A stretch of DNA of 64,000 nucleotides. It comes from Streptomyces echinoruber (GTDB lineage: Bacteria; Actinomycetota; Actinomycetes; Streptomycetales; Streptomycetaceae). Under the pieces are notes generated by a model that was given only the letters and a program-made list of their open reading frames with translations, had not been told where the DNA came from and did not search any database. Numbering within the stretch: position 1 is the first letter of the stretch; each line of letters starts with the position of its first letter. Positions 37,223 to 48,157 of the stretch are shown here, one piece after another. The stretch spans positions 389,285 to 453,284 of the forward strand of contig NZ_BMWH01000002.1 of NCBI RefSeq assembly GCF_014651135.1, read 5' to 3'. Position numbers and translations under genes: made by a program.

Positions 37223-37286
37223 CCCCTGCCCTAGCGTGGAATCCGGACCCCGCCCCGGCGTGCGGGGAGCGAAGGAGCCGACGACC

Positions 37287-37526
37287 ATGTGCCGGAGCAT
37301 CAAAACCCTGCGACCGCCCGCCCTGCCCGGCGAGGCGACCGACGACGAGATCCGCGCCGCCGCCCTGCAGTACGTGCGCAAGGTGTCGGGCTTCCGGGCC
37401 CCGGCCGCTCACAACCGCGAGGTGTTCGACCGGGCCGTGGACGCGGTGGCCCGGGCCACCGCGGAGCTGCTCGCGGGGCTGGAGGTGCGGGGGCAGGGGG
37501 GTGCGGCGGCCCGCGGGGCGGGGTAG
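37287..37526 (+). CDS. DUF2277 family protein
   Basis: The 79-residue protein begins MCRSIKTLRPPALPGEATDD, the invariant start of DUF2277, and continues IRAAALQYVRKVSGFRAPA, then NREVFDRAVDAVARATAELL. The family is small, widespread and of unknown function; the N-terminal Cys and the helical body suggest a DNA- or protein-binding role, but this is speculation. ATG at 37287 follows GAAGGAG. The last ten residues are Gly/Ala-rich and poorly conserved. Confidence 0.88.
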   Translation: MCRSIKTLRPPALPGEATDDEIRAAALQYVRKVSGFRAPAAHNREVFDRAVDAVARATAELLAGLEVRGQGGAAARGAG

Positions 37527-37689
37527 CGGGCGGCCTCCTGCGGCGGGGTGGCGGAGGGTTCGACCGGGGTGAGTGCGGTCGGTCGTCTTCGCTGTGCGTG
37601 GGCGTGTGGACGTTCGGACGTCTGGGCGTGCGGCCGCGGGGGTGGGGTGGGGGCGTGCGGCCGCGGGGATGGGGTGGGGGTGCCGGACG

Positions 37690-38154
37690 TCAGGCGGTCG
37701 CCGGGCTGCGCCGCGCCGCCGGCTCCTCCTCGTCCCGCGCCGGGCGGGCGAGGAGCCGGTCCAGGCCGAAGGCGCCGGAGCCGGTGAAGACCAGCAGCAG
37801 GAAGGACCAGCAGAACATGGCCGCCGGTTCGCCGCCGTTCTCGATGGGCCACAGGGCCACTCTCTGGTGCACGTCGAAGTAGGCGTACGCCATCGAGCCG
37901 GAGGCGACGAGCGCGGCCGGCCGGGTGCCCAGGCCGAGCAGGACCAGGGTGCCGGCGACCAGTTGGATCACCGCCGCGTACCAGCCGGGCCAGGTGCCGG
38001 CGGGGAGGGTGCCGCCATGGGTGCCGAAGGCGCCGCCGAGGACGCCGAAGAGCGAGGCCGCGCCGTGGCAGGCGAAGAGCAGGCCCACGACGATGCGGAA
38101 CAGGCCGAGGGCGTATGGCTGCGCGGTGCTGAGACGTGCCGTCAGAACGGTCAT
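37690..38154 (-). CDS. DoxX family membrane protein
   Basis: The 154-residue protein has four membrane helices: LGLFRIVVGLLFACHGAASL, then YAAVIQLVAGTLVLLGLGTR, a Tyr-containing third helix, and MFCWSFLLLVFTGSGAFGLD. This is the DoxX/DUF-type fold found in quinol-oxidising and redox-stress membrane complexes. ATG at 38154 follows AAGGA. The upstream region has an iron-box-like palindrome overlapping a promoter, so expression may respond to iron. The enzymatic partner is unknown. Confidence 0.88.
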   Translation of the reverse strand: MTVLTARLSTAQPYALGLFRIVVGLLFACHGAASLFGVLGGAFGTHGGTLPAGTWPGWYAAVIQLVAGTLVLLGLGTRPAALVASGSMAYAYFDVHQRVALWPIENGGEPAAMFCWSFLLLVFTGSGAFGLDRLLARPARDEEEPAARRSPATA

Positions 38155-38220
38155 GTGGGGGGTCCTTCTACGGCCGGGCCGGTCCCCGGGTGGAACCGGC
38201 GGGGAAAACCGAGCAGGATC

Positions 38221-38239
38221 ACAGGTTAGGTGCACCTAA
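38221..38239 (-). promoter_or_regulatory. iron-box-like operator and promoter upstream of DoxX gene
   Basis: The bases acaggttaggtgcacctaa match the 19-bp DtxR/IdeR/DmdR consensus at 14 positions and contain a perfect palindrome TTAGGTGCACCTAA (38226-38239). On the minus strand TTGAAA, 18 bases and TAACCT form a promoter that the box would cover. Control by an iron regulator is inference. Confidence 0.5.
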
Positions 38240-38425
38240 ATAATACTTTCAAGTTCAACATTTGGCCAAAGATGGGCCCGTGTCCGCCCGTGCGCCCGCA
38301 CCCCCCGCCGCTTCCGCCGCAGCGCTCCCGCCGGGCACGACGGCATCCAGGGTCGGCTCCCACCGTCATGTGACGGGGTGTCAGTTTCGGCCACCGGCGT
38401 CACACGTCGGCCCGAACCGCCGCCC

Positions 38426-40072
<1,647 letters not shown>

Positions 40073-40130
40073 GGCCTCGCCCTCCTCCGTCGCCCCGTAC
40101 GGTACGGAACGACGGGCGCCGAGGGGAGGT

Positions 40131-40174
40131 TCGGGCCGCCGGCCGGAGAGCCGGCGGACCGGCGGGCGGCCCGA
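40131..40174 (-). terminator. long stem between nuclease and phosphatase genes
   Basis: TCGGGCCGCC (40131-40140) and GGCGGCCCGA (40165-40174) pair over 10 bp, with a smaller CCGGCGG/CCGGCGG-rich interior. It lies just after the stop of the secreted nuclease gene on the minus strand. Confidence 0.6.
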
Positions 40175-40190
40175 CCGGGCGGCGCGGGGG

Positions 40191-40835
40191 TCAGCAGCCG
40201 GCGAGGTAGCCCTGCAGCGCGGACTTCTCGGCGGAGTCCACGGAGAGGTCGTAGTAGTACTTCACCTGTACCCAGGCGCGCACGTAGGTGCACACGTACG
40301 CCGAGCGCGACGGCACCCAGGTGGCCGGGTCCTGGTCGCCCTTGGCCTGGTTGACGTTGTCGGTGACGGCCAGGAGCTGGGGGCGGGTGACGTCGTTGGC
40401 GAACGCCTGGCGCTGGGAGGTGGTCCACCGGCTCGCGCCGGAGTCCCAGGCCTCGGCGAGCGGCACCAGGTGGTCGATGTCGACGTCGGTGGGGGAGGTC
40501 CAGGTCGCGCCGTCGTACGGCGAGTACCAGCTGCCGCTCGTCGGGTAGCAGGAGGAGTCGGTGGTGACGTTCGTGCCGTCCCGCTTGAGGATCCACTCGC
40601 GGGTGTTGCAGGCGCCGCTGATGGTGATCCACGTCGGGAACAGGTCGCGGCTGTAGCCGGTGCGGTTCTCGGCGGCCACCGTGAGCTGGGAGAGGTAGCT
40701 GCGGGCGGTGGACGCGCTGACGGGGGTGGGGAGGGCGGCGGAGGCGGACGGGCCGTCGAACAGCGCCGCGGAGGCTATGAGGCAGGTGAGGGCCGCCAGT
40801 GTGCTCAGCCTTCGACGCGCGTAGAACTTCGGCAT
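40191..40835 (-). CDS. secreted HNH-type nuclease (DUF1524)
   Basis: The 214-residue protein has a signal peptide (RRLSTLAALTCLIASAALFD, cleaved near ASA) and a C-terminal nuclease-like domain. The core motif VDIDHLVPLAEAWDSGA gives the DHxVP element of DUF1524/HNH enzymes, and NVNQAKGDQDPATW gives the asparagine and acidic part. Such enzymes are exported DNA or RNA nucleases that supply nutrients or act in development. Cysteine pairs (ACNTRE, SSCYP, YVCTY, AGC) could form disulphides. ATG at 40835 has AAGGGAG upstream. Confidence 0.9.
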   Translation of the reverse strand: MPKFYARRRLSTLAALTCLIASAALFDGPSASAALPTPVSASTARSYLSQLTVAAENRTGYSRDLFPTWITISGACNTREWILKRDGTNVTTDSSCYPTSGSWYSPYDGATWTSPTDVDIDHLVPLAEAWDSGASRWTTSQRQAFANDVTRPQLLAVTDNVNQAKGDQDPATWVPSRSAYVCTYVRAWVQVKYYYDLSVDSAEKSALQGYLAGC

Positions 40836-41401
40836 GCGAACTCCCTTGGGGATGGGGGTGACGGGGTGGGGTGACGGGGCCCGGGCGGTGCAGCGTTGGC
40901 ATGCTCGCGCCGGTGTGTTGCCGGGAGGTGTGCGCGCGGTAAGACGCTAGTGACGCGTGCATGTCACAACAAGAGGCGTGACGGGACTTTCGGTGGCGGT
41001 CCGAGGGGGGTGATTCGAGGGATGGAGGGGTGGGCGGGGTATCGGCGGCGACCCGGGGGGCTCCGGGTGGGTTCGGGCGGGTTCGGGCGGGTTCGGACGG
41101 GTTCGGACGGTCGCGCACCACGCGGACTTGAACGACCGGTGAAGGCTTGCCGGATGCGGTGGCGGAATCCCGGACCTATTTTGTACCGTGGAGAAACAAA
41201 GTGGTCCCCGCCCGCTCTCCCTGACCGGCGGGCGGGACCGCTTGTCCCGCCGCCCGTCCCCTCCGGGGCCGCCCCGCGCCCCCTCGCCACGCCCCTCGCC
41301 GTGCGGCCCGAGTCCCCTGCTCGCCCCGCACCCGAAGTCCCGACGTCCCGAGAAGCCCCGAAGCCTCGAAATACCGAAACCCTGGAGCCCTGGAGCTGCC
41401 G
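40836..41401. other. gene-free interval between divergent genes
   Basis: No gene is supported in 566 bases; open frames here have no family features. It contains the nuclease promoter side, a 10-bp tandem repeat (41061-41110) and an AT-richer patch, ggacctattttgtaccgtgg (41172-41191), that may be part of the promoter of the HAD gene. The last 200 bases are Pro/Arg-coding low complexity. Confidence 0.5.
41061..41110. repeat. 10-bp tandem repeat
   Basis: Five 10-base units (ctccgggtgg, then gttcgggcgg twice and gttcggacgg twice) stand in the gene-free interval. Confidence 0.85.
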
Positions 41402-42061
41402 ATGACGGCCACCACCGTGCTCACCGCCCGCGCCCTCCTGCTCGACATGGACGGCACCCTGGTCAACTCCGACGCCGCCGTCGAACGCGTCTGGCGCCGC
41501 TGGGCCGACCGGCACGGCCTCGACGGCGACGAGGTCATGAAGGTCGTCCACGGCCGCCAGGGCTACGCCTCCATGGCGCTGCTGCTGCCCGACCGGCCCA
41601 TGGAGCAGAACCTCGCCGACAACGCGCGCATGCTCGCCGAGGAGACCGCCGACACGGACGGCGTCGTCGCCATCCCCGGCGCCCCCGAGTTCCTCGCCTC
41701 CCTGCGCGGCCTGCCGCACGCCCTGGTCACCTCCGCCGACATCGGCCTGTCCACCGCCCGCATGGCCGCCGCCGGCCTGCCGCTGCCCGACGTGCGCGTC
41801 ACCGCCGAGTCCGTCGGCGCCAGCAAGCCCGACCCCGAGGGCTTCCTCAAGGGCGCCGCGGAACTGGGCGTCGCCCCCGCCGACTGCGTCGCCTTCGAGG
41901 ACTCCGGCGCCGGCATCACCGCCGCCCGCGCCGCCGGCATGCGCGTCGTCGGCGTCGGCCCGCGCGCCGCCCGGCACGCACCGGACGCGCTCGTGACGGA
42001 CCTGCGGCAGATCCGGGTGGAGCGCGCCGGGCAGGGGTGGATCCGGCTGCACGTGGGATAG
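41402..42061 (+). CDS. HAD family sugar-phosphatase-like protein
   Basis: The 219-residue protein has all HAD motifs: ALLLDMDGTLVNSDAAV with the Asp nucleophile and partner, LVTSADIGLS with the motif II Ser, SKPDPEGFLKGA with the lysine, and VAFEDSGAGITAARAAGM with the acidic pair. The cap is the small alpha-helical type, and the pattern fits the sugar phosphatase or phosphoglycolate phosphatase group. It is cytoplasmic. ATG at 41402 follows tggagctgccg, a weak site. It is followed by a degenerate tandem repeat and converges with a peptidoglycan-binding gene. The exact substrate is unknown. Confidence 0.92.
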   Translation: MTATTVLTARALLLDMDGTLVNSDAAVERVWRRWADRHGLDGDEVMKVVHGRQGYASMALLLPDRPMEQNLADNARMLAEETADTDGVVAIPGAPEFLASLRGLPHALVTSADIGLSTARMAAAGLPLPDVRVTAESVGASKPDPEGFLKGAAELGVAPADCVAFEDSGAGITAARAAGMRVVGVGPRAARHAPDALVTDLRQIRVERAGQGWIRLHVG

Positions 42062-42215
42062 GGGCGGAACCGGGCCGTACGCGGGACAGGGACGGGACCG
42101 GGCCGCACACGGAACAGGGGCGGAGCCAGGCGAGCTGCACGCGGAATGGGGGCGGAACCGGGCGGGCCGCACGCGGAAGTGGGGAATCGGGGCGGAACCG
42201 GCTGTGCGCGGGACG
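42057..42215. repeat. degenerate tandem repeat of about 30-36 bp
   Basis: Five diverged units each contain ggggcggaaccgggc then cgcacgcggaa or similar, at 42063, 42094, 42119, 42148 and 42188 approximately. They fill the gap between two convergent genes. Confidence 0.7.
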
Positions 42216-42238
42216 GGAGGCGGCGGGGGACGCGCCGG

Positions 42239-43411
42239 TCAGGGCTCCTGCGTCTCCGACTCCAGGCGGGCGCGGGTGGCCGGGCCGTACACCCCCGGTT
42301 CGTCGCCCTGGACGTTGCGGGACAGCTGATAGGTGCGGACGGCATTCTCGACCTGGGAACCGAAGACACCGTCGGCCTCGCCGCTGTACAGGTACACCTG
42401 GCGCAGGCGGAGCTGTAGTTCGGTCACCTCGGGACCGGAGTCGCCCCGCCGGAGCACGGGGGGCTCGCTCCGGCGGTCACCGCCGCCGTCGCCGGCGGTG
42501 GCCGTGGGGCCGGGAGTGCCGGTGGTGGCCGTGGGTGCCGGTCCGGTCCGGGTCGGGGAGGCGGTGGACGCCGAGGGCGACGCGGTGGGGGAGGGGCTGG
42601 TGCTCGGGGAGGGGGACGTGGACGGGGGCGCGGTGGTGCCGGCGGCGGGCGGCACCGGCCTGGCCGGTGTGGCGGGCGGGGCGTCGACGGTCGTGTCGGG
42701 CACGCTCGCGCGGATGTCGTCCGGCAGGGCGTCGTCGTGCGCCGGCGGCCGGTAGGCGAGCAGACCGCCGGCGACCCCGGCCGCCACCAGCGAGGTGACG
42801 GCGGCCGCGCCGGCGGCCACCAGGAGAGTGCGGCGCGGCCGACGGCGCCCGGCACCGGAGACAGGCACGGGTACGGGCACGGCCGGGGACGGCGAGGACG
42901 GCGGTACGCCGGAGGAGTCCTCGGCGACGCGGGAGCCGCCGGAACCGGAGGAGCCGGCGGGGGCGGCGCCGGCGGGGCTCGGACCGACCGTCGGCAGCGG
43001 AACGGTCCGCTCACCGGTTCCGGCGTCCGTGTCGGGGCCGGTGCCGGTGCCGGTGCCGGGGCCGGCGGCAGTGCCGGTACGGGCTCCGGCGCCCGGGTCC
43101 GTGCCGGGGCGGGCGCCGGACGCGGGCTCCGGATCCGGTTCCGTGGGTTCCTCAGGTACCGCAGGCACCGCAGGCACCGCGAGCCCTGCGGGCTCCGCGG
43201 TGTCGTGTGTCGCCGCCGGCTGCCGGACGCCGTCGAGCGCGACGTAGGGCCGTATGCGCAGCGGATCGAAGTCCTCCGCCGCGGCCGCCGCGGCCGTACG
43301 GTTCTCCCGGTGGGCCTCGGAGGCGCGCTCGGCGCAGGCGCACGACGAGGTGTGGTCCGGTGCCCGCGGCGTGCCGCACTCCGGACAGGCGTACCCCTGC
43401 GGCTGTTCCAC
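42239..43411 (-). CDS. membrane-anchored peptidoglycan-binding protein with zinc-ribbon N-terminus
   Basis: The protein of 390 residues begins with a cysteine cluster (YACPECGTPRAPDHTSSCAC) like a short zinc ribbon, followed by a Pro/Gly/Thr-rich cytoplasmic linker, one membrane helix (LLVAAGAAAVTSLVAAGVAG), a Ser/Pro/Thr spacer and a C-terminal PG_binding_1 domain: VLRRGDSGPEVTELQLRLRQ, then SGEADGVFGSQVENAVRTYQ. It would sit in the membrane with its end on the wall. GTG at 43411 with GGGAGGGA upstream is preferred; ATG at 43452 is possible. Such proteins in Streptomyces are common and of unknown role. Confidence 0.82.
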   Translation of the reverse strand: MEQPQGYACPECGTPRAPDHTSSCACAERASEAHRENRTAAAAAAEDFDPLRIRPYVALDGVRQPAATHDTAEPAGLAVPAVPAVPEEPTEPDPEPASGARPGTDPGAGARTGTAAGPGTGTGTGPDTDAGTGERTVPLPTVGPSPAGAAPAGSSGSGGSRVAEDSSGVPPSSPSPAVPVPVPVSGAGRRRPRRTLLVAAGAAAVTSLVAAGVAGGLLAYRPPAHDDALPDDIRASVPDTTVDAPPATPARPVPPAAGTTAPPSTSPSPSTSPSPTASPSASTASPTRTGPAPTATTGTPGPTATAGDGGGDRRSEPPVLRRGDSGPEVTELQLRLRQVYLYSGEADGVFGSQVENAVRTYQLSRNVQGDEPGVYGPATRARLESETQEP

Positions 43412-43644
43412 GCGTCCGTTCCCTCCCCCGGTGGCTCCCGGGATTATGCGCATCTTCCGCACAAGTTTTCGCCCACCTCCCCGGAATCGTCGCTTCCGGC
43501 GAAAACAAGGCGCCACGGCGGGCAGCCGCGCGGCGGAGGAGCCGGCAGGACTCGGTAGGACTCGGCAGGACTCGGGAGGCCGTAACGGGTCACACGGACC
43601 ACGATGGACAGCGGTACCGCAACCCGACACCGCGGGAGGTCGCC

Positions 43645-45738
43645 ATGGCCGGGGAAGTGCAGGGCAGGACGGATCAGCCGATGCGCGCCGGGACCGGCGC
43701 CGCCTCCGGCACCGGGGAGCACGTGCCCCGCAACGTCCTCGTCCCGATCGGCGCCCTGCTGCTCGGGATGCTGCTCGCCGCCCTCGACCAGACGATCGTG
43801 TCGACGGCGCTGCCGACCATCGTCAGCGACCTCGGCGGCCTGGCGCACCTGTCGTGGGTGGTCACCGCGTACCTGCTGGCCTCGACCGCGGCGACCCCGC
43901 TGTGGGGAAAGCTCGGTGACCAGTACGGACGCAAACGGCTGTTCCAGGCCGCCGTCGCGATCTTCCTGGTGGGGTCGGCGCTGTGCGGGATGGCGCAGAA
44001 CATGCCCCAGCTGATCGCCTTCCGCGCGCTGCAGGGCCTGGGCGGCGGCGGGCTGATGGTGCTGTCCATGGCGATCGTCGGCGACCTCGTCCCGCCTCGC
44101 GAACGCGGCCGCTACCAGGGCCTGTTCGGTGCCGTCTTCGGCGCGACCAGCGTGCTGGGGCCGCTGCTGGGCGGGCTGCTCACCGAACACCTGAGCTGGC
44201 GCTGGGTGTTCTACGTCAACCTGCCCGTCGGCGTCGTCGCCCTCGCGGTGATCGCGGGCGCCCTGCGCATCCCGCGCCTGACCACCCGGCACACCATCGA
44301 CTACCTCGGCACCTTCCTCATCGCCTCCGTCGCCACCTGCCTCGTCCTGGTCGCCTCCCTCGGCGGCACCACCTGGGCCTGGGACTCGGCGCAGATCATC
44401 GGGCTGGCGGTGCTGGGCGTGGTGCTGGCGGCGGTGTTCACGGCGGTGGAGCGGCGCGCCGCCGAACCCGTCCTGCCGCTGAAGCTGTTCCGCATCCGCA
44501 CCTTCACCCTGTCGGCCGTCATCAGCTTCGTCGTCGGCTTCGCGATGTTCGGCGCGTTGACCTACCTGCCGACGTTCCTGCAGGTCGTCCACGGCGTGTC
44601 GCCGACCCTGTCCGGCGTGCACATGCTGCCGATGGTGTTCGGGCTGCTGCTGTCCTCCACCTTCTCCGGGCAGGTCGTCAGCCGCACCGGCCGCTGGAAG
44701 GTGTTCCCGGTCACCGGCACCGCCGTCACCACCGTGGGCCTGCTCCTGCTGCACCAGTTGGACGAGCACAGCTCCACCGCCGGGACGAGCGCCTCCTTCC
44801 TCGTCTTCGGCCTCGGGCTCGGCCTGGTCATGCAGGTGCTGGTCCTCATCGTGCAGAACGCCGTCTCCTACGAGGACCTGGGCGTGGCCACCTCCGGCGC
44901 CACCTTCTTCCGCTCCATCGGCGCCTCCTTCGGCGTCGCCGTCTTCGGCACCGTCTTCGCCCACCGGCTCAGCGGCGAACTCGCCGACGCCTTCCGGGGC
45001 GTACGGCTGCCGGCCGGGGTGAGCGCCGGCGCGCTCGAGTCGGACCCGCGTGGCATCGCCGCCCTGCCGCCGGCGCTGCGCCCGGCCGCGCTGCACGCCT
45101 ACTCGACCGCCATCACCGACGTCTTCCTCTACGCCGCCCCGGTCGCCGCCGTCGCCTTCCTCCTCGCCTGGTTCCTGAAGGAGGACCGGCTGCGCGGCTC
45201 GGTCACGGCCCCCGACGGCACGGAGACCTACGCCAGCAACCCGGTCCAGCGGTCCTCCTACGACGAGGTGTGCCGCGCGCTGTCCGTCCTCGGCACCCGG
45301 GAGGGACGGCGCGAGGTCTACCGCCGGATCACCGAACGGGCCGGCTACGACCTGCTGCCCGCCGCGAGCTGGCTGCTGCTGCGCGTCAGGAAGCACGGCT
45401 CGGTGGAGCCCGCCGTCCTCGCCGAGGGCGGCCCGGTGCCCCTCTCCGTCGTCCTGGAGGCCGCCCGCCAGCTGGAGGAACGCCACCTGGCCGAGCGCCG
45501 CGGCCTCGACCTCGTCCCGACCGCCCGGGGCCTGGAGGTCGCCGGGCACCTGGCCCGGGCCCGCGAGGAGTCCCTCGCCGAACTGCTCGGCGACTGGTGG
45601 GGCCCCGACCGCCCCACCGACCTCGTCCGGCTGGTCGGGGAGCTGACCGCCGAACTGTGCGGCTCGGACCGGGAGCGGCCGCAGGCGAGGGAGCCTCGGG
45701 CGAGGGGGCCTCGGGCGAGGGCGGGCGGGGGCGCCTGA
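43645..45738 (+). CDS. MFS exporter (DHA2) with C-terminal winged-helix-like domain
   Basis: The 697-residue protein has about 14 membrane helices with the DHA2 marks: [44 protein letters not shown], and [14 protein letters not shown] (motif C). After about residue 511 comes an unusual cytoplasmic tail of about 185 residues. It has [20 protein letters not shown], then [39 protein letters not shown] and a final helix, which together look like a MarR-type winged helix. Thus it could combine efflux with ligand or DNA binding. ATG at 43645 follows GGGAGG. No separate regulator gene is adjacent. Confidence 0.88.
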   Translation: MAGEVQGRTDQPMRAGTGAASGTGEHVPRNVLVPIGALLLGMLLAALDQTIVSTALPTIVSDLGGLAHLSWVVTAYLLASTAATPLWGKLGDQYGRKRLFQAAVAIFLVGSALCGMAQNMPQLIAFRALQGLGGGGLMVLSMAIVGDLVPPRERGRYQGLFGAVFGATSVLGPLLGGLLTEHLSWRWVFYVNLPVGVVALAVIAGALRIPRLTTRHTIDYLGTFLIASVATCLVLVASLGGTTWAWDSAQIIGLAVLGVVLAAVFTAVERRAAEPVLPLKLFRIRTFTLSAVISFVVGFAMFGALTYLPTFLQVVHGVSPTLSGVHMLPMVFGLLLSSTFSGQVVSRTGRWKVFPVTGTAVTTVGLLLLHQLDEHSSTAGTSASFLVFGLGLGLVMQVLVLIVQNAVSYEDLGVATSGATFFRSIGASFGVAVFGTVFAHRLSGELADAFRGVRLPAGVSAGALESDPRGIAALPPALRPAALHAYSTAITDVFLYAAPVAAVAFLLAWFLKEDRLRGSVTAPDGTETYASNPVQRSSYDEVCRALSVLGTREGRREVYRRITERAGYDLLPAASWLLLRVRKHGSVEPAVLAEGGPVPLSVVLEAARQLEERHLAERRGLDLVPTARGLEVAGHLARAREESLAELLGDWWGPDRPTDLVRLVGELTAELCGSDRERPQAREPRARGPRARAGGGA

Positions 45739-45817
45739 ACCCCGGGCTCCTGAACTTCGGGCGCCGGAGTCCCGGACGGTCCGGGCGGCTCGGGTGGCCC
45801 GGACGACTCGAATGACC

Positions 45818-45897
45818 CGTATGGTCCAGACGGTCCGTACGGTCCAGACGGTCCGTACGGTCCGGGTGGTCCGTACGGTCCGGGCGGTCCGGGCGGT
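45818..45897. repeat. 9-bp tandem repeat between convergent genes
   Basis: Units of ggtccgtac, ggtccagac and ggtccgggc alternate about nine times, up to the stop of the acetyltransferase gene at 45898. Translated they would be G-P-Y/G-P-D, but no gene is supported. Confidence 0.85.
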
Positions 45898-46419
45898 TCA
45901 GAAGGCTCGGGTGGTCAGGCTCTTGCCGAACCAGTGCTCCGCGTACGGCGCGTCGTTGTGCGGCGCCGTCTCCGCGTAGCCCAGCCGCGCGTACAGCGCC
46001 CGCGCCTCCACCAGGTCGCTGCGCGTGTCCAGGGCGATCCGCCGGGCACCGAGCGCCCGCGCGGCGTCCTCCGCCGCCCGCACCAGCAGCGCCGCACCGC
46101 CCCTGCCGCGCAGCTCCGGGCGCACGTACACGCGCGTGAGCTCGGCCGTCGCCGCGTCCAGCAGCCGCACCCCCGTCGTGCCGGCCGGCTCGCCGCCGTA
46201 CCGCGCCACCAGCAGCCGCCCTCGCGGCGGCGCCAGGTCGGTGCCGGGCTGCGCGGCGATCTCGCGCTCCAGCTCGGCGGGGTCGGTGCGTCTCCCCTCG
46301 TACCGCAGGTACCAGCGGTCGTTGATCTCCGTGCAGTACGCCCGCCAGAGTGCGGTGGCGGCGGGGGAGTCGAGGGCTTCGGGGGCGGTTGACCACGCGG
46401 TGGCCGCAGGAGGCGTCAT
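45898..46419 (-). CDS. GNAT family N-acetyltransferase
   Basis: The 173-residue protein has the acetyl-CoA binding motif [20 protein letters not shown], with the RGxGxA core, and a C-terminal [17 protein letters not shown], as in GNAT enzymes. The start ATG at 46419 gives [16 protein letters not shown]; two upstream ATGs are also in reach. The protein ends RAF and the 9-bp repeat begins just beyond the stop. It is cytoplasmic. The neighbouring divergent gene, 190 bases away, does not suggest its substrate. Confidence 0.85.
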   Translation of the reverse strand: MTPPAATAWSTAPEALDSPAATALWRAYCTEINDRWYLRYEGRRTDPAELEREIAAQPGTDLAPPRGRLLVARYGGEPAGTTGVRLLDAATAELTRVYVRPELRGRGGAALLVRAAEDAARALGARRIALDTRSDLVEARALYARLGYAETAPHNDAPYAEHWFGKSLTTRAF

Positions 46420-46610
46420 GCGGTCATGGTGGCAGCGGGGGAGACGGTGGCCGCAAGCCGATGACCCGGTGGGCGGCTTGCGGTCCGCCCGTGCGGGCGG
46501 GTGCCGTTTGCCGATCTCCGTCCGGGCAACCCGCATGGCTAACCCGCCCGGCACTCGGGCGGATTGGGCCGAACACCGGCGAGAGACCGGCGAGACACCG
46601 GAAGGCATCC

Positions 46611-47306
46611 ATGTCCACAGGGCTGATCATCGCTCTGATCGTGATCGTCGCGGCCGTCGTCCTGGTGGCGGCCGCCCTGACACTGCGGGCGCGGCGCGAC
46701 CCGCACGGCGGCCGGAACCTGAAGCGGCGCTTCGGGCCGGAGTACGAGCGCACGCTCGCCCGGCACGGCGGCGACGCCAAAGCCGCCGAACGCGAACTGG
46801 CCGCGCGCGTGGAACGGCACGGCGCGCTGCGCGAACGGCCGCTGACGGCCGGGGAACGGGAGCGGTTCGAGGCGCGGTGGACCGCCGCGCAGGAGCGGTT
46901 CGTCGACGCGCCGCGCGAGGCGGTGGCCGAGGCGGACCGGCTGATCGCCGAACTCGCCGCGGCCCGCGGCTACCCGGACGGCGACCGCCACGACGAGCGG
47001 ATCGAGGCGCTGTCCGTCCATCACCCGCACCACGTCCACGGCTACCGGCGCGTCCACTCCGTCCTGCAGCCCCCGGCGGACGGCGCGGCCGGGGCCGGCG
47101 CCGGCACCGAGGGACTCCGCGCGGCCATGGTGGAGGCCCGGGCCCTCTTCGAGGCGCTGCTGAGCCCGTCCCGCGACTCCGGCCGCCACCGCGCCGCCCT
47201 CGGCGAGGGCCGCCGGACGGACGCGTCCGACCGGGCCCCGGCCCGTTCCGGCGGCCGTCCGCACCTGGCGTGGGGCCTCCACCGGCGGCAGGCGAAGGAG
47301 AGTTGA
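46611..47306 (+). CDS. membrane-anchored coiled-coil protein, first of a paralogous pair
   Basis: The 231-residue protein has one N-terminal membrane helix (GLIIALIVIVAAVVLVAAAL), then a basic and helical domain. The conserved core is GGRNLKRRFGPEYERTLARH, followed by ERFVDAPREAVAEADRLIAE, a four-helix-like pattern. This core is partly repeated in the next gene. It is likely an inner-membrane protein facing the cytoplasm. ATG at 46611 has GGAAGG upstream. The next ATG of the pair is 5 bases after its stop, so they form an operon. The FGPEY motif is seen in many actinobacterial hypothetical proteins; function is unknown. Confidence 0.75.
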   Translation: MSTGLIIALIVIVAAVVLVAAALTLRARRDPHGGRNLKRRFGPEYERTLARHGGDAKAAERELAARVERHGALRERPLTAGERERFEARWTAAQERFVDAPREAVAEADRLIAELAAARGYPDGDRHDERIEALSVHHPHHVHGYRRVHSVLQPPADGAAGAGAGTEGLRAAMVEARALFEALLSPSRDSGRHRAALGEGRRTDASDRAPARSGGRPHLAWGLHRRQAKES

Positions 47307-47311
47307 ACGCC

Positions 47312-48016
47312 ATGAGCGACCTGACACCCGGCACGGGCGCCGGCAGGACCGGGAAGACCGGCGCCAAGGGCACCGAGGGCGCCGAGGACATCAAGGGCAC
47401 CGACAGGACCGACGACGCCGTCGGCACCGACCGCACCGACCGCGCCGACCGCGCCGGGCTCGACACGTCCGGCGCCGACACCGCCGGACGGGACTCCGAC
47501 ACCGGGCACGGCACCGGTCACGACACCGGGCACGGCACCGGTCACGTCAGTGGGCACGACACCGTGTTCGGCGGCGAGACCGAGGGCGGCCGGGACGGCG
47601 GGGCCGCGCCGGCCGCGACCACCGCGCCGGCCGGCGCGGCGGCCGCCGTCGAGCGGGACCGGAGTCCGGGCGGGTCCAAGGCCCCGGGCGGGGCCGAGAC
47701 CCCGGCCGGTGACACCGGCCCGGCGTCCGGCGGGCGGCTGCTGGCGCGGGAGGAGTGCGACAAACTGGCGCAGCGGCTGCAGCACGCGGTGACCGGGTTC
47801 GTCGACGGGCCCCGGGAGGCCGTGCAGGAGGCGGACCACGTGCTGGAGGAGCTCGCCTCCCGCTTCACCGAGGCCCTGGCACACCGCCGCCGCACCCTGC
47901 GGACCGCCTGGCAGTCCGCCGACGAGGGCGGTCCTGCCACGAGCACCGACACCGAGCAGCTGCGCCTGGCCCTGCGCGACTACCGCGAACTGGCGCAGCG
48001 GCTGCTGCACTTCTGA
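47312..48016 (+). CDS. low-complexity protein with C-terminal domain shared with its neighbour
   Basis: The 234-residue protein is disordered for about 140 residues (Thr/Asp/Gly/His repeats such as HGTGHDTGHGTGHVSGHDT), then has a helical domain with LQHAVTGFVDGPREAVQEAD and LEELASRFTEALAHRRRTLR. The FVDxPREAVxEAD signature matches the preceding gene at the same relative place, so the two are paralogues, the second lacking the membrane helix. The ATG at 47312 is 5 bases after that gene's stop; GAAGGAG lies inside the end of the first gene. Role unknown; the His-rich run may bind metal. Confidence 0.72.
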   Translation: MSDLTPGTGAGRTGKTGAKGTEGAEDIKGTDRTDDAVGTDRTDRADRAGLDTSGADTAGRDSDTGHGTGHDTGHGTGHVSGHDTVFGGETEGGRDGGAAPAATTAPAGAAAAVERDRSPGGSKAPGGAETPAGDTGPASGGRLLAREECDKLAQRLQHAVTGFVDGPREAVQEADHVLEELASRFTEALAHRRRTLRTAWQSADEGGPATSTDTEQLRLALRDYRELAQRLLHF

Positions 48017-48157
48017 CCCGGCTCCGGGCCGACACCCGCCCCCCGGACCCGAGCCGACTCCCGCCTCACGGACCCGAGTCGGCTTCCACCCCACGGGTCC
48101 ATCCCAGGGGCCCACCCCACGGGTCCGGCGCCCGATTCCGGGCCCCGGGCCCGTGGC

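Noticed and set aside
41188..42798. Long plus-strand frame covering the HAD gene
   Set aside because: It is out of frame with the true HAD gene and is Arg/Pro-rich; no start site or domain.
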